64,000 bases of DNA from Marinomonas shanghaiensis (GCF_003259175.1 NZ_QGOK01000003.1:248001-312000), one strand, 5' to 3'; positions 9,036 to 20,080 are shown, counted from the stretch's first letter. Notes: generated by a model from the letters alone, not told the origin. Numbers and translations: made by a program.

Positions 9036-10382
9036 ATGAAGCAGTGGGAATTAACAAGTTGGAGAGAAAAAACGGCGTTGCAACAGCCGGTTTATCCTAA
9101 TGCAGAGCATTTGGCTCAAGTTGAAAAAACATTAGGTAAAATGCCTCCACTTGTTTTTGCTGGTGAGGCGCGGCAGTTGAAAAAGGCTCTAGCGCAAGTT
9201 GCCAATAGACAGTCATTTCTACTGCAGGGTGGCGATTGTGCAGAGAGTTTTGCGGAGTTTCATGCCAATAATATCCGCGATACCTTTAAAGTGATGTTGC
9301 AAATGGCCGTGGTTTTAACCTACGCAGGTAAGTGCCCCGTTGTTAAAGTTGGGCGCATGGCAGGGCAATTTGCTAAGCCAAGATCCGCGGGTACAGAGAC
9401 AATAGGTGGCGTTGAACTCCCCAGTTACCGGGGGGATATTATTAACGGCATCGAGTTTACTGAGCAGGCTAGGGTTCCCGATCCTGAGCGTTTGGTGCAA
9501 GTCTATAATCAAAGTGCCTCGACTATGAATCTACTGCGTGCTTTTGCGCAAGGTGGGTTTGCTGATTTGCATCAGGTGCACCAATGGAATTTGGACTTTT
9601 TAAGTGCGAGCCCAGCAGGAAGTCGTTATCAAGGTGTTGCCGATAAAATAGATGACGCATTACAGTTTATGGAGGCTTGTGGTATTGGTCCTGGCTTGGC
9701 TCAACTCAGGGAAACCGATTTTTACACCTCACATGAAGCCTTGCTGTTGCCTTATGAGCAGTCTTTGACACGCAAAGACAGTCTGACAGGGGATTGGTAC
9801 GACTGTTCAGCGCACATGCTATGGATTGGTGATCGTACTCGTCAGCTTGATGGCGCTCATGTTGAATTTTTGCGCGGTGTAAAGAATCCTATCGGTGTAA
9901 AGGCGGGTCCTTCCATGGATCCAGAGGATCTTTTGCGTTTATGTGACGTTTTGAATCCTGAAAATGAGCCTGGTCGTTTAAATATTATCGTCAGGATGGG
10001 CGTTGATAAAGTGGCAGAAGGGATGCCTAAGCTGATTCGTGCCATTCAGCGTGAAGGTAAGCAAGTGGTTTGGAGTAGTGACCCAATGCATGGTAATACG
10101 GTAAAAGCGTCAACGGGTTATAAGACAAGACGTGTAGACGATGTGTTAAGAGAAGTGCAGCAGTTCTTCCAAGTGCACAATGCAGAAGGTACCTACGCAG
10201 GTGGTGTGCATTTTGAGATGACAGGTCAGAATGTGACAGAGTGTGTTGGCGGTGCTTTTGAAGTGACAGAGGCGGATCTGGCAGATCGTTACCATACGCA
10301 TTGTGATCCTCGTTTAAATGCGGATCAGTCTTTGGAATTGGCTTTCATGATTTCTGAGACGCTCAAAAAAGCAAGAGCGTGA
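9036..10382 (+). CDS. Class II 3-deoxy-7-phosphoheptulonate (DAHP) synthase
   Basis: This enzyme joins phosphoenolpyruvate and erythrose 4-phosphate, the first step of the shikimate pathway. At 448 residues it is the class II (plant/actinobacterial) type, not the ~350-residue AroF/G/H type of E. coli. Marks are [11 protein letters not shown] near residue 60, [24 protein letters not shown], and the C-terminal [11 protein letters not shown] and [18 protein letters not shown]. The ribosome site is AGAAGG. Transcription ends at a strong hairpin 15 bases downstream. Class II enzymes in proteobacteria serve aromatic amino acid or secondary metabolite synthesis; nothing nearby points to the latter. 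Confidence 0.95.
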   Translation: MKQWELTSWREKTALQQPVYPNAEHLAQVEKTLGKMPPLVFAGEARQLKKALAQVANRQSFLLQGGDCAESFAEFHANNIRDTFKVMLQMAVVLTYAGKCPVVKVGRMAGQFAKPRSAGTETIGGVELPSYRGDIINGIEFTEQARVPDPERLVQVYNQSASTMNLLRAFAQGGFADLHQVHQWNLDFLSASPAGSRYQGVADKIDDALQFMEACGIGPGLAQLRETDFYTSHEALLLPYEQSLTRKDSLTGDWYDCSAHMLWIGDRTRQLDGAHVEFLRGVKNPIGVKAGPSMDPEDLLRLCDVLNPENEPGRLNIIVRMGVDKVAEGMPKLIRAIQREGKQVVWSSDPMHGNTVKASTGYKTRRVDDVLREVQQFFQVHNAEGTYAGGVHFEMTGQNVTECVGGAFEVTEADLADRYHTHCDPRLNADQSLELAFMISETLKKARA

Positions 10383-10396
10383 TGCGCTAAAGAATC

Positions 10397-10441
10397 AAAA
10401 AAGCCCCAGATTGAGTGATTGCTTCAATCTGGGGCTTTTTT
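10397..10441. terminator. Bidirectional rho-independent terminator
   Basis: A long stem AAGCCCCAGATTGA (from 10401) pairs with TCAATCTGGGGCTT (to ~10437). It is flanked by an A-run on the left and a T-run on the right, so it can serve DAHP synthase on + and the GIY-YIG gene on -. Confidence 0.9.
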
Positions 10442-10455
10442 ATGGGCTAATAGTA

Positions 10456-11154
10456 TTAGCCTTTACGGCGACGAAAGGCGGACGTAGCAGATTTTGATGT
10501 GACATCAATTTTGGCCATGATGAGGGCCATTTCTTCTGCTTCTGCTTGTTGTTGTGATTTCAGCTTTTCTTCGCGTTCTTTTTTTGCGGCTCTTTCCGCT
10601 TCATTTAGCATTTTTTGGATGCTGGCTTTGCTTTTTGCGCGAGGAGGTGCTTTTTTCTTTTCAGTAACAGCGGCAACCGGTGCTCCCAATCTGTCTTCAC
10701 CGATCAGCTCGCCAAAAAAGGACTTAGCTGTTGGTGCAGGTTCGACGGTTTTTTTAGGGAGGTCAACGGTTTTTTTTTCCGCGACTTTTCTCGTCTTTTT
10801 AGGTTGCTCGGCTGTTGATACGCCATTTGCATCAAATAATGCTTTTTTACCGAAATTTAAATTAACAGACTTTTCGGCTGTTTGTGCAATTTTGTAGCCG
10901 CGTAAACTTTCACCGTTATAAATAGAAATGTAATCCGTTTCTAATTCATAAAGCTCTTCTTTGTCGCTTGTTTCAAATAGTTCTTCAACTGTAAAAGCGT
11001 CAACGCCATTCTCCCTAATGTCGTTGTATAAAGGAAAGTCTAACCCTTCACTTGTTGCTTCAACGTACTGTTCGAAACGTTGGAAGCCACTATTGAAAGA
11101 CGTTCCAATGTAGTGTTTGCCGGAGATGTTATTTGTGATTTTAAAAACGACCAA
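10456..11154 (-). CDS. GIY-YIG nuclease-like protein with lysine-rich tail
   Basis: The first ~95 residues match the GIY-YIG fold: VFKITNNISGKHYIGTS at the start, with YIG at residues 15-17, and LYELETDYISIYN further on where the metal-binding Glu usually lies. The GIY triad itself is degenerate (VVF), so catalysis is uncertain. Residues ~100-232 are low-complexity and rich in Lys, Ala and Glu (KKAPPRAKSKASIQK, AERAAKKEREEKLK), likely a coiled or nucleic-acid-binding tail. The start is TTG, preceded by AGAGG. It is bounded by hairpins on both sides, so it is probably transcribed alone. Its role is unknown. Confidence 0.65.
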   Translation of the reverse strand: MVVFKITNNISGKHYIGTSFNSGFQRFEQYVEATSEGLDFPLYNDIRENGVDAFTVEELFETSDKEELYELETDYISIYNGESLRGYKIAQTAEKSVNLNFGKKALFDANGVSTAEQPKKTRKVAEKKTVDLPKKTVEPAPTAKSFFGELIGEDRLGAPVAAVTEKKKAPPRAKSKASIQKMLNEAERAAKKEREEKLKSQQQAEAEEMALIMAKIDVTSKSATSAFRRRKG

Positions 11155-11191
11155 AATCGCTGCCTCTTACGTAATATCTTTTTAATAGCAC

Positions 11192-11237
11192 ATAAACCCC
11201 AGTCACCTGAGGTAACCCAAAGGTGACTGGGGTTTAT
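11192..11237 (-). terminator. Long hairpin downstream of the O-methyltransferase
   Basis: ATAAACCCCAGTCACCT (11192-11208) pairs perfectly with AGGTGACTGGGGTTTAT (11221-11237): 17 base pairs with a 12-base loop. The T-run after the stem is short on either strand. The position just past the methyltransferase stop supports a terminator role. Confidence 0.6.
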
Positions 11238-11248
11238 AAGAAATGGGT

Positions 11249-11875
11249 TTAGTGTTTTACGACGATGTTGAGACCGTCACGAACATTCAAGTGAACATTC
11301 TCAACTCGTGTGTCTTGCGCAATTAAGCGGTTGACCTGATCCACAGCGATATCGCTGTTTTCTTTTGGGTCTAGAACTCTTCCTTGCCATAAGGAGTTAT
11401 CAATGATGATAAGGCCACCGGACTTAACAAGCGGTAGAACGGCTTGATAATAATTTAAATAGTTGCGCTTATCGGCATCAATAAAGACAAAGTCAAATTC
11501 TCCCTCTAGGGATTCGATTGTATCGAGTGCTGGGCCAAAAATTGTTTGGATTTTTGTGCCGTGCTCGCTACGATCAAAAAATGACTGAGCGAATTCAATC
11601 GCTCTAGGGTTTGTTTCACAGCAAATAAGCTTGCCATCGCTAGGCATACCTTCGGCGATAGAAAGCGCAGAGTAACCAGTAAACATACCGATCTCTAGTG
11701 CACGTTTAGGTTGAGCTATTTTTGCCAGAAGCTTCAATGTACGGCCAATGGTTTTGCCCGACAACTTGTTCGGGTAACCCATCTCAGAGTACGTTCTTTC
11801 AACCAGTTCGATTAATAAGTCAGGTTCTGCTTGAGTGGTCTCAATGCAGTAGTCGTCAAGAGTTGAAAGATCCAT
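11249..11875 (-). CDS. Class I SAM-dependent O-methyltransferase (COMT/YrrM-like)
   Basis: The protein fits the small cation-dependent O-methyltransferase family that includes catechol and caffeoyl-CoA methyltransferases and bacterial YrrM/MdmC. The SAM-binding motif is LEIGMFTGYSALS, motif II contains CCETNPRAIEFAQ, and the metal site is FVFIDADKRNY followed by GGLIIIDNSLW. I chose the ATG at 11875 over one 14 codons earlier because AAAAGG lies just before it and homology begins at DLSTLDDYC. The natural substrate is not evident. It is transcribed away from thrS. Confidence 0.8.
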   Translation of the reverse strand: MDLSTLDDYCIETTQAEPDLLIELVERTYSEMGYPNKLSGKTIGRTLKLLAKIAQPKRALEIGMFTGYSALSIAEGMPSDGKLICCETNPRAIEFAQSFFDRSEHGTKIQTIFGPALDTIESLEGEFDFVFIDADKRNYLNYYQAVLPLVKSGGLIIIDNSLWQGRVLDPKENSDIAVDQVNRLIAQDTRVENVHLNVRDGLNIVVKH

Positions 11876-12067
11876 ATAGCCTTTTAATAAATGAAGTCTG
11901 TGTGAAACGAGGTGCAATTTTACTCTGCGTGCAGAGAATGTCTATGCCTTAAAGAGAGAAAAAGGGCTTGATTTTTCTATGTAGCTGTTTAATGGGCCTA
12001 AATCGACCATTAAATTAGATTCGCATGCATAATCGAAAAATGCTAATTTATGCGCTGAAATTTACAT

Positions 12068-12088
12068 GTGCTCTTTGGTATGGAGCAC
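12068..12088 (+). promoter_or_regulatory. thrS leader hairpin resembling a tRNA-Thr anticodon arm
   Basis: GTGCTCT (12068-12074) pairs with GGAGCAC (12082-12088), six Watson-Crick pairs plus one T-G pair, closing a 7-base loop TTGGTAT. In tRNA numbering this loop has U33, anticodon GGU at 34-36 and A37, the layout of tRNA-Thr(GGU). It lies 24 bases before the thrS start. E. coli ThrRS represses its own mRNA by binding tRNA-like operator hairpins, so the same control is likely here. The structure is seen; the function is inferred. Confidence 0.55.
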
Positions 12089-12112
12089 CACTGACTCCGA
12101 TAGGGGAATAAA

Positions 12113-14050
12113 ATGCCTGTAATTACTTTGCCTGATGGCAGCCAACGTTCTTTTTCAAATCCTGTTACTGTCATGCAAGTGGCTGAGGATATTGGTCCGG
12201 GTCTTGCAAAAGCCACGGTTGCTGGTCGTATTAATGGTCAGTTGGTTGATGCGTGTGAACTGATTTCTGATGACGCTACTTTAAGTATCATTACTGGAAA
12301 GGATTCAGAAGGCGTGGAGATTATTCGCCACTCTTTTGCGCATCTTGTTGGGCACGCGGTTAAACAACTGTATCCCACCGCAGAAATGGCCATTGGTCCT
12401 GTGATCGATGAGGGTTTCTACTACGACATCGCTTATGAGCGTCCTTTTACGCCAGAAGACTTGGCCGCTATTGAAAAACGAATCAGTGAGTTGGTCAAAA
12501 CCGATTATGATGTCGTTAAGAAAATGACACCCGTTGCCGATGCACGTCAGCAATTTGTTGATAGAGGCGAGACCTATAAGGTCGCCTTGATTGATGATAT
12601 GGACGAGTCGGTAAAAGAAGTTGGCTTGTATCATCATGAAGAATACATGGATATGTGCCGTGGTCCTCATGTGCCAAATACCCGAGTGTTGCGCCATTTT
12701 AAATTAATGAAGCTGGCTGGTGCGTACTGGCGAGGTGACTCTAATAATGAAATGCTGCAGCGTATTTATGGCACAGCATGGAACGATAAAAAAGAATTAA
12801 ACGCTTATCTAACTCGAATCGAAGAAGCTGAAAAGCGTGATCATCGCAAGTTGGGTAAGAAATTAGACCTTTTTCATCTTCAAGAAGAAGCGCCTGGAAT
12901 GGTGTTCTGGCATCCTAAAGGATGGCGTTTATATCAGGCTGTTGAGCAGTATATGCGTCAAAAGCAACTTGATAATAACTATCAAGAAGTGAAAACGCCG
13001 CAAATTGTTGACCGTGTGCTGTGGGAGAAATCTGGGCACTGGGGCAAATATCATGAAAATATGTTTACCACACATTCTGAAAATCGTGATTATGCCGTCA
13101 AACCAATGAACTGCCCTTGTCATATTCAGGTTTATAATCAAGGGCTGAAAAGTTACCGTGATTTGCCGTTTCGTATGGCGGAATTTGGTTCCTGTCACCG
13201 TAACGAGCCTTCTGGCGCGTTGCATGGTATTATGCGTGTTCGCAATTTCGTTCAAGATGATGGTCATATCTTTGTAACAGAGGGGCAAATTCAGCAAGAA
13301 GTGTCTGAATTCATTGCTTTGTTACATGAAGTTTATGCAGACTTTGGTTTTGAAAATATTATTTATCGTTTGTCCACTCGTCCTGAGCAGCGTGTTGGGT
13401 CTGATGAAGTATGGGATAAAGCAGAAAAATCTTTATCTGATGCGCTGGATTCTGCTGGTTTGGAATGGGAAGAATTGCCGGGTGAGGGCGCTTTCTACGG
13501 ACCAAAAATTGAGTTCTCTTTGAAAGATGCCATTGGCCGTGTGTGGCAATGTGGTACTATTCAAGTGGATTTTTCAATGCCAACTCGTTTGGGTGCTCAG
13601 TATGTATCGGAAGACGGTTCTCGCCAAACACCGGTTATGTTGCACCGTGCGATCGTCGGATCGCTTGAGCGTTTTATCGGTATTTTGATCGAAGAGACAG
13701 AAGGTGCGTTTCCGGTCTGGCTTGCGCCTGAACAAGTTGTTATCATGAACATTACAGATCGCCAAGCAGACTATTGCTCTGATTTGGCAAAAACATTGAA
13801 TTCAAATGGCTTTAGAGCAAAACTTGACTTGAGAAACGAGAAGATCGGGTTTAAAATCCGCGAGCATACTCTTCAACGAGTGCCGTACATGATTGTTGTT
13901 GGTGATAAAGAGGTAGAACAGAAACAAGTTGCTGTTCGAACTCGCACTGGCGAAGATCTTGGAGTGATGAGTATTTCCGAATTTGAAAGTTTAATTCAAA
14001 AAGAAGTTGCTCGCCGTAGCCGTAAACAAGAAATGGAGATAGTACTATAA
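12113..14050 (+). CDS. thrS: Threonyl-tRNA synthetase
   Basis: ThrRS charges tRNA-Thr. The 645 residues give the standard order: N-terminal TGS domain ([13 protein letters not shown]), editing domain with [14 protein letters not shown], class II core, and C-terminal anticodon-binding domain. Zinc ligands lie in [10 protein letters not shown] and [12 protein letters not shown]. Motif 3 is in [15 protein letters not shown]. The start follows AGGGGAATAA. The infC start is 8 bases past the stop, as in other gammaproteobacteria. A tRNA-like hairpin in the leader suggests autogenous control. The window also holds eleven copies of a tRNA-Thr gene, a substrate of this enzyme. Confidence 0.99.
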   Translation: MPVITLPDGSQRSFSNPVTVMQVAEDIGPGLAKATVAGRINGQLVDACELISDDATLSIITGKDSEGVEIIRHSFAHLVGHAVKQLYPTAEMAIGPVIDEGFYYDIAYERPFTPEDLAAIEKRISELVKTDYDVVKKMTPVADARQQFVDRGETYKVALIDDMDESVKEVGLYHHEEYMDMCRGPHVPNTRVLRHFKLMKLAGAYWRGDSNNEMLQRIYGTAWNDKKELNAYLTRIEEAEKRDHRKLGKKLDLFHLQEEAPGMVFWHPKGWRLYQAVEQYMRQKQLDNNYQEVKTPQIVDRVLWEKSGHWGKYHENMFTTHSENRDYAVKPMNCPCHIQVYNQGLKSYRDLPFRMAEFGSCHRNEPSGALHGIMRVRNFVQDDGHIFVTEGQIQQEVSEFIALLHEVYADFGFENIIYRLSTRPEQRVGSDEVWDKAEKSLSDALDSAGLEWEELPGEGAFYGPKIEFSLKDAIGRVWQCGTIQVDFSMPTRLGAQYVSEDGSRQTPVMLHRAIVGSLERFIGILIEETEGAFPVWLAPEQVVIMNITDRQADYCSDLAKTLNSNGFRAKLDLRNEKIGFKIREHTLQRVPYMIVVGDKEVEQKQVAVRTRTGEDLGVMSISEFESLIQKEVARRSRKQEMEIVL

Positions 14051-14058
14051 AAGGTAAT

Positions 14059-14592
14059 ATGAATCGTGGACGTACCGCTAGTAAGCAGCGTCCTCTAATC
14101 AACGAGAACATTCGAGCTACCGAAGTGCGTTTGATCGCTGCTGATGGTGAACAAGTTGGCGTTGTCTCTCTTGAAGAGGCACTAAAAGCAGCTCAAGAGG
14201 CTACTTTAGACTTAGTGCAAATTGCTGATTCAGATCCGATTGTTTGCAAAATAATGGACTACGGCAAGCATATTTTTGAAGCGAAGAAAGCGAAAGCTGC
14301 GCAAAAGAAAAATGCGAAGCAGATCCAGGTTAAAGAAATGAAATTCCGTCCAGGGACGGAGGAAGGGGATTATCAGGTAAAACTCCGCAACCTGATACGT
14401 TTCCTTGAAGGCGGGGATAAGGCCAAAGTATCTTTACGATACCGCGGTCGTGAAATGGCCCATCAGGAGCTTGGTATGCAGCTTATGAATCGAGTCGCAG
14501 CAGACTTAGAGGATTATGGTGTAGTAGAGCAAGCTGCGAAAATGGAAGGTCGTCAATTGACTATGGTGCTAGGCCCCAAAAAGAAGAAGTAA
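14059..14592 (+). CDS. infC: Translation initiation factor IF-3
   Basis: IF-3 binds the 30S subunit, favours correct start codons and prevents early 50S joining. The 177-residue protein begins [26 protein letters not shown], covering the conserved N-domain, then the linker rich in Lys, and the C-domain with [21 protein letters not shown]. In many gammaproteobacteria infC starts at the rare codon AUU, which lets IF-3 repress itself. Here the best start is an ordinary ATG at 14059, eight bases after thrS, with AAAAGG just upstream; no in-frame AUU at the expected place is visible. rpmI and rplT follow in the usual order. Confidence 0.97.
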   Translation: MNRGRTASKQRPLINENIRATEVRLIAADGEQVGVVSLEEALKAAQEATLDLVQIADSDPIVCKIMDYGKHIFEAKKAKAAQKKNAKQIQVKEMKFRPGTEEGDYQVKLRNLIRFLEGGDKAKVSLRYRGREMAHQELGMQLMNRVAADLEDYGVVEQAAKMEGRQLTMVLGPKKKK

Positions 14593-14685
14593 TTTCACGT
14601 AATTTAGCTTTAAGAGTTTCGGCTCTTAAGGCCTGAATTGTGGAAAAATTACACTAACATTAACGAATGCGAGAGTGGTTTTATC

Positions 14686-14880
14686 ATGTCCAAAATTAAG
14701 TCACACAGTGGCGCAGCTAAGCGCTTCAAACGTACCGCGAATGGTTTTAAACATAAACAGTCTCATACTAGTCATATTTTGACTAAAAAATCGACTAAGC
14801 GTAAGCGTCATCTTCGTCCTATGGGACAGATCGCGCAGTGCGATAAAGCGTCTATCGTACGCATGTTGCCATACATCTAA
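14686..14880 (+). CDS. rpmI: 50S ribosomal protein L35
   Basis: A 64-residue basic protein, [20 protein letters not shown] at the start and KRHLRP in the middle, as in L35. I chose the ATG at 14686 because family members begin exactly here and GAGAGTGG lies upstream; an earlier in-frame ATG at 14638 would add a non-homologous tail. It sits between infC and rplT, the conserved order. In E. coli this operon is repressed by L20 binding the mRNA; the site was not identified here. Confidence 0.98.
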   Translation: MSKIKSHSGAAKRFKRTANGFKHKQSHTSHILTKKSTKRKRHLRPMGQIAQCDKASIVRMLPYI

Positions 14881-14928
14881 GTCTAGATTTTTTTTAGTTC
14901 ATTAATTTATTAGTATAAGGTTTATATT

Positions 14929-15285
14929 ATGCCTCGCGTAAAACGTGGTGTTCAGGCTCGTCGCCGTCACAAAAAGATTTTAAAGCAAGCTAAAGGTTAC
15001 TACGGTGCACGTAGCCGTGTATTTCGTGTAGCAAAACAAGCTGTTATCAAAGCTGGTCAGTATCAGTACCGTGACCGTCGTCAACGTAAACGTCAATTCC
15101 GCGCATTGTGGATTGCACGTATCAACGCTGCGGCTCGTATCAACGGTCTATCTTACAGCCGTTTCATTGCTGGCTTGAAACAAGCAGCAATTGAAATCGA
15201 CCGTAAGGTTTTGGCTGACCTAGCTGTGTACGAGAAAGAAGTTTTTGCTGCTATCGTTGAAAAAGCGAAAGTAAGCTTGGCTTAA
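14929..15285 (+). CDS. rplT: 50S ribosomal protein L20
   Basis: The 118-residue protein starts [19 protein letters not shown] and holds [32 protein letters not shown], the strongly conserved L20 sequence. L20 is an early assembly protein of the 50S subunit and represses its own operon in enterobacteria. It lies 48 bases after rpmI and is followed by a hairpin before pheS. Confidence 0.99.
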   Translation: MPRVKRGVQARRRHKKILKQAKGYYGARSRVFRVAKQAVIKAGQYQYRDRRQRKRQFRALWIARINAAARINGLSYSRFIAGLKQAAIEIDRKVLADLAVYEKEVFAAIVEKAKVSLA

Positions 15286-15364
15286 TTTCTGACGTAGCCT
15301 TAGGGTGGTTCGATCTTGATAGATTTCATCTTAATAGAGCGAGTCACTCAATGCAGTCTTTGAT

Positions 15365-15402
15365 AGGGGAAGAGCCAATGGCTCTTCCCCTATTTTATTT
15401 TT
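15365..15402 (+). terminator. Terminator or attenuator between rplT and pheS
   Basis: AGGGGAAGAGCC (15365-15376) pairs with GGCTCTTCCCCT (15380-15391) around a 3-base loop, followed by a T-rich tail broken by single A bases. It lies only 13 bases before the pheS start. In E. coli pheST is controlled by attenuation; I found no clear Phe-rich leader peptide here, so plain partial termination is equally likely. Confidence 0.65.
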
Positions 15403-15414
15403 TGGAGTGTGTAA

Positions 15415-16410
<996 letters not shown>

Positions 16411-16432
16411 CCAGTCGACCTAGGATATTGTT

Positions 16433-18817
16433 ATGAAAATTAGTGAGAATTGGCTAAGAGAGTGGGTCAATCCAGGTATCAGTAGTGATGACTTGGCTGC
16501 TCAGATTACCCTAGCTGGCCTTGAAGTGGATGAAGTTTTGCCTGTGGCATCTGCATTTTCAGGTGTTGTGGTAGGTGAAATCATCAGTGCTGAACCCCAT
16601 CCAGATGCCGATAAATTGCAAGTGTGCAAAGTGTCTGATGGCGTTGACATTTTTCAAGTCGTTTGCGGAGCGCCAAATGCGCGTCCAGGCATCAAGATTC
16701 CTTTCGCTAAGATCGGTGCGGTATTGGGCGCGGACTTTAAAATCAAAAAAGCCAAGCTTCGCCAAGTAGAATCCTTTGGTATGTTGTGTTCGGCCTCTGA
16801 GTTGGGGTTGAGTGATGACCATGACGGAATTATGGAGTTGCCTGCTGTTGCGAAAGCAGGTGAAGACTTTCGTGCTTTCTTAGGGCTTGATGATCGAGTT
16901 ATTGATGTTGATTTGACGCCGAACCGTAGTGATTGTTTAAGTGTTGCGGGTTTGGCGCGTGAAGTGGGTGTTCTGAATAAGCTAGATGTAACACCTGTGA
17001 AGGTTGTACCGGTGGCGACTGTCATCGATGATACTTTCTCTGTGCAAGTCGACGCGGTGGATGCTTGCCCTCGATATTTGGGCCGTGTTGTGCGTGGCGT
17101 TGATGTAAAAGCACAGACACCTCTATGGATGGTTGAGAAGCTTCGTCGCAGTGGTATTCGCTCTATTGATCCAATCGTGGACATCACTAACTATGTGATG
17201 CTTGAATTGGGGCAGCCAATGCATGCTTTCGATTTGGCGAATTTGTCCGGTTCGATCGTTGTTCGGATGGCGACTCAAGATGAAAAGATTGTTTTGCTTG
17301 ATGGTCAAGAAATAGCGCTGCGCGATGACACTTTAGTTATCGCGGATGAAAAAGCACCGTTGGCGATCGCTGGGGTAATGGGCGGAGAAGGCTCTGGTGT
17401 GAGTGAAGATACGAAAGATATCTTCCTTGAAAGTGCTTTTTTTGCTCCTTTGTCGTTGGCAGGCAAGGCGCGTTCGTATGGGTTGCATACGGATTCTTCT
17501 CATCGATTTGAGCGTGGTGTGGATGCAACGTTACAAGAGCTGGCGATAGAGCGTGCTACCGCATTGGTTGTGGACATTGCTGGTGGTGAAGTTGGCCCAA
17601 TTACACATGTGGTAAATGAGGCCTCTTTACCACAAGCGGCACTCGTTACTTTGCGACGTAAGAAGTTAGATCAATATTTGGCAATCTCTATCGACAAAGA
17701 TGTGGTGACAGATATTTTGACTCGTCTTGGTCTAGAGATGGTCGAAGTAACAGACGAAGCTTGGACAACAAAGGCGCCATTGCATCGTTTTGATATTGCG
17801 ATTGAAGCAGATTTGATCGAAGAGGTCGCTCGTATCTATGGTTACGATAATCTTCCTTCTTCTATGCCGCAAGCGGCCGTGAATTTTACGCCTTTGCCAG
17901 AATCAAAAACACAGATTCAAGTGTTACGTTCTATTTTGGTGTCGCAGGGTTATCAAGAAGCGGTCACTTATAGCTTCATTGATCCTGTGTTAAGTAAACA
18001 GTTTTTACCGAATATTGAGCCTGTTCCGCTGGCAAATCCGATTTCAGCCGATATGGGGGTGATGCGTCCTAGTTTGGTGCCTGGGTTGGTGAAAGCTTAC
18101 CTTTATAACCAAAATCGTCAGCAATCACGCGTTCGTTTGTTTGAAACGGGTCGTCGCTTTATTGGGTCGGTTGAGGCGTTGTCTGAGTTAGATCAACAGC
18201 AACAAGTAGCGGGTTTAATTGCAGGAACACGCCATTCTGAGGCTTGGTATCATGGTAGTGAGAAAGTCGATTTCTACGATCTAAAAGCGCATGTAGAGGC
18301 ATTGTTTGCTTTGAATAACGGCGGTAAGCCAACTTATGAGCGCTCTGAGTGTGAGTTTTTACACCCAGGCCGTTCCGCTGATATTTTTATGAATGGTCAG
18401 TTTGTTGGTTTGATGGGGGAGTTGCATCCTCAACTGTCTAAGACGTTAGGTGCGAATCAACCTATCTATGTGTTTGATATTGCCTTAGCGGCTGTGTTGA
18501 ATGCGACCTTGCCAGAATATGAGGCGGTTTCTCGTTTCCCTGAAGTGCGTCGTGATTTGGCTTTGTTGGTGGATCGTTCTGTGCCTGTTAGTGCGTTGGA
18601 GAAAGTGATTGCTTCGGCCGCAGGTGATGCGCTCAAAAATGTCTTGGTTTTTGATGTTTATCAAGGCCAAGGTATTGATGAAACGAAAAAAAGTGTTGCT
18701 TTGGGCTTGACGTGGCAGCATCCTTCACACACTCTTAGTGATGAAGAAGTGAACAACTCAGTCGAACAAACTGTTGCAGCTTTGTCTGAGCAGTTGGGAG
18801 CCGTTGTAAGGGGGTAG
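16433..18817 (+). CDS. pheT: Phenylalanyl-tRNA synthetase beta subunit
   Basis: PheT (794 residues) supplies tRNA binding and the editing site of PheRS. The order is N-terminal tRNA-binding OB domain ([22 protein letters not shown]), B3/B4 editing region ([22 protein letters not shown]), B5 domain, catalytic-like core and C-terminal FDX-ACB anticodon-binding domain ([12 protein letters not shown]). The stop is 4 bases before the ihfA start, showing a shared transcript. Confidence 0.99.
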   Translation: MKISENWLREWVNPGISSDDLAAQITLAGLEVDEVLPVASAFSGVVVGEIISAEPHPDADKLQVCKVSDGVDIFQVVCGAPNARPGIKIPFAKIGAVLGADFKIKKAKLRQVESFGMLCSASELGLSDDHDGIMELPAVAKAGEDFRAFLGLDDRVIDVDLTPNRSDCLSVAGLAREVGVLNKLDVTPVKVVPVATVIDDTFSVQVDAVDACPRYLGRVVRGVDVKAQTPLWMVEKLRRSGIRSIDPIVDITNYVMLELGQPMHAFDLANLSGSIVVRMATQDEKIVLLDGQEIALRDDTLVIADEKAPLAIAGVMGGEGSGVSEDTKDIFLESAFFAPLSLAGKARSYGLHTDSSHRFERGVDATLQELAIERATALVVDIAGGEVGPITHVVNEASLPQAALVTLRRKKLDQYLAISIDKDVVTDILTRLGLEMVEVTDEAWTTKAPLHRFDIAIEADLIEEVARIYGYDNLPSSMPQAAVNFTPLPESKTQIQVLRSILVSQGYQEAVTYSFIDPVLSKQFLPNIEPVPLANPISADMGVMRPSLVPGLVKAYLYNQNRQQSRVRLFETGRRFIGSVEALSELDQQQQVAGLIAGTRHSEAWYHGSEKVDFYDLKAHVEALFALNNGGKPTYERSECEFLHPGRSADIFMNGQFVGLMGELHPQLSKTLGANQPIYVFDIALAAVLNATLPEYEAVSRFPEVRRDLALLVDRSVPVSALEKVIASAAGDALKNVLVFDVYQGQGIDETKKSVALGLTWQHPSHTLSDEEVNNSVEQTVAALSEQLGAVVRG

Positions 18818-18821
18818 ATTT

Positions 18822-19118
18822 ATGGGATCGTTGACAAAAGCGGATCTTGCTGAAAACTTGGTGGACTCTGTTGGTCTAAGCAAAAAAGACGCAAAAGATC
18901 TTGTAGAAGGTTTTTTTGATGTCGTGCGCCATTCTTTGATAGAAAGGCAGCAAGTTAAGTTGTCGGGCTTTGGTAACTTTGAAGTACGTGAGAAGAGTCA
19001 GCGTCCCGGTCGAAATCCTAAAACGGGAGAAGAAATTCCGATTACAGCGCGTACTGTTGTGACTTTTCGACCTGGGCAAAAGCTTAAGTCTAAAGTAGAA
19101 GACTACATGCAAGAGTAA
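18822..19118 (+). CDS. ihfA: Integration host factor alpha subunit
   Basis: A 98-residue DNA-bending protein of the HU/IHF family: [15 protein letters not shown] at the start, [25 protein letters not shown] for the DNA-inserting arm, and FRPGQKLK near the end. The place directly after pheT is that of ihfA in gammaproteobacteria. With IhfB it forms the heterodimer used in recombination, transcription and replication. A hairpin terminator closes the operon. Confidence 0.98.
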   Translation: MGSLTKADLAENLVDSVGLSKKDAKDLVEGFFDVVRHSLIERQQVKLSGFGNFEVREKSQRPGRNPKTGEEIPITARTVVTFRPGQKLKSKVEDYMQE

Positions 19119-19136
19119 TGTTGTTATTGTTGTTTC

Positions 19137-19166
19137 TAAAGCCATCCATTCGGATGGCTTTTTTAC
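19137..19166 (+). terminator. Rho-independent terminator after ihfA
   Basis: AAGCCATCC (from 19139) pairs with GGATGGCTT (ending 19160) around ATTC, then a T-run. It closes the infC-to-ihfA transcription unit. Confidence 0.85.
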
Positions 19167-19398
19167 TTTAAAAGGCACGGAGGAGTGTGCTGAGGCTTTT
19201 GACGTGTTTTCTAAGTTATGTCCGCTTTAAAGTGCCTCTAGAAAGACATTTAGATCAATGTTTAAGCAATTGTTCCACTAAATTTTAGTAAGATGATTAA
19301 ATTGAAAAAAACTTAATAAAAGTCTTCCCTTTTCAATTTGTTATAGTAATATACGCACCCGCTGACAGAGACAGAGTTTAACTCTTTCGACGTAAGTT

Positions 19399-19477
<79 letters not shown>

Positions 19478-19490
19478 AAATTTGAGAAAT

Positions 19491-19566
19491 GCCGCTATAG
19501 CTCAGTTGGTAGAGCATCTGACTTGTAATCAGAGGGTCCCGAGTTCGACTCTTGGTGGCGGCACCA
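19491..19566 (+). tRNA. tRNA-Thr (anticodon UGU), copy 1 of 11
   Basis: A 76-base cloverleaf with acceptor GCCGCTA, anticodon stem TCTGA/TCAGA and loop CTTGTAA, so the anticodon is UGU, reading ACA. CCA is encoded. The gene starts 13 bases after tRNA-Pro, and a 62-base spacer follows. Confidence 0.97.
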
Positions 19567-19628
19567 GTTTTGGTCAAAGTTCTTTTCTGTTAAAGAAGAG
19601 AATGAAAAAAGATTTTGCTTTTATTAAA

Positions 19629-19704
19629 GCCGCTATAGCTCAGTTGGTAGAGCATCTGACTTGTAATCAGAGGGTCCCGAGTTCGACTCTTGGTGGCGGC
19701 ACCA
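19629..19704 (+). tRNA. tRNA-Thr (UGU), copy 2
   Basis: Identical in sequence to copy 1. It is followed by a unique 41-base spacer that holds a short hairpin (CTTCTTAGGAAG). Confidence 0.97.
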
Positions 19705-19745
19705 CTTCTTAGGAAGTTTTTTTAAAGTAAACTGCGTTATGTTAT

Positions 19746-19821
19746 GCCGCTATAGCTCAGTTGGTAGAGCATCTGACTTGTAATCAGAGGGTCCCGAGTT
19801 CGACTCTTGGTGGCGGCACCA
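19746..19821 (+). tRNA. tRNA-Thr (UGU), copy 3
   Basis: Identical to copy 1. It is followed by the first 45-base spacer, which differs from the later ones at its first base. Confidence 0.97.
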
Positions 19822-19866
19822 TTTACTTATAAGAAGTAAGTAAATAAAAATTTGATTTGGCGTTAA

Positions 19867-19942
19867 GCCGCTATAGCTCAGTTGGTAGAGCATCTGACTT
19901 GTAATCAGAGGGTCCCGAGTTCGACTCTTGGTGGCGGCACCA
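19867..19942 (+). tRNA. tRNA-Thr (UGU), copy 4
   Basis: Identical to copy 1. The 62-base spacer that follows repeats the one after copy 1 exactly, showing block duplication. Confidence 0.97.
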
Positions 19943-20004
19943 GTTTTGGTCAAAGTTCTTTTCTGTTAAAGAAGAGAATGAAAAAAGATTTTGCTTTTAT
20001 TAAA

Positions 20005-20080
20005 GCCGCTATAGCTCAGTTGGTAGAGCATCTGACTTGTAATCAGAGGGTCCCGAGTTCGACTCTTGGTGGCGGCACCA
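20005..20080 (+). tRNA. tRNA-Thr (UGU), copy 5
   Basis: Identical to copy 1. From here the array repeats with a strict 121-base period (76-base gene plus 45-base spacer). Confidence 0.97.

Noticed and set aside
12305..13297. Antisense frames inside thrS
   Set aside because: They mirror the conserved synthetase codons and have no ribosome sites.
15350..15414. A short frame with F-Y-F codons before pheS as an attenuation leader peptide
   Set aside because: It has no ribosome site, few Phe codons, and overlaps the hairpin and pheS start in a way that does not fit the E. coli attenuator.
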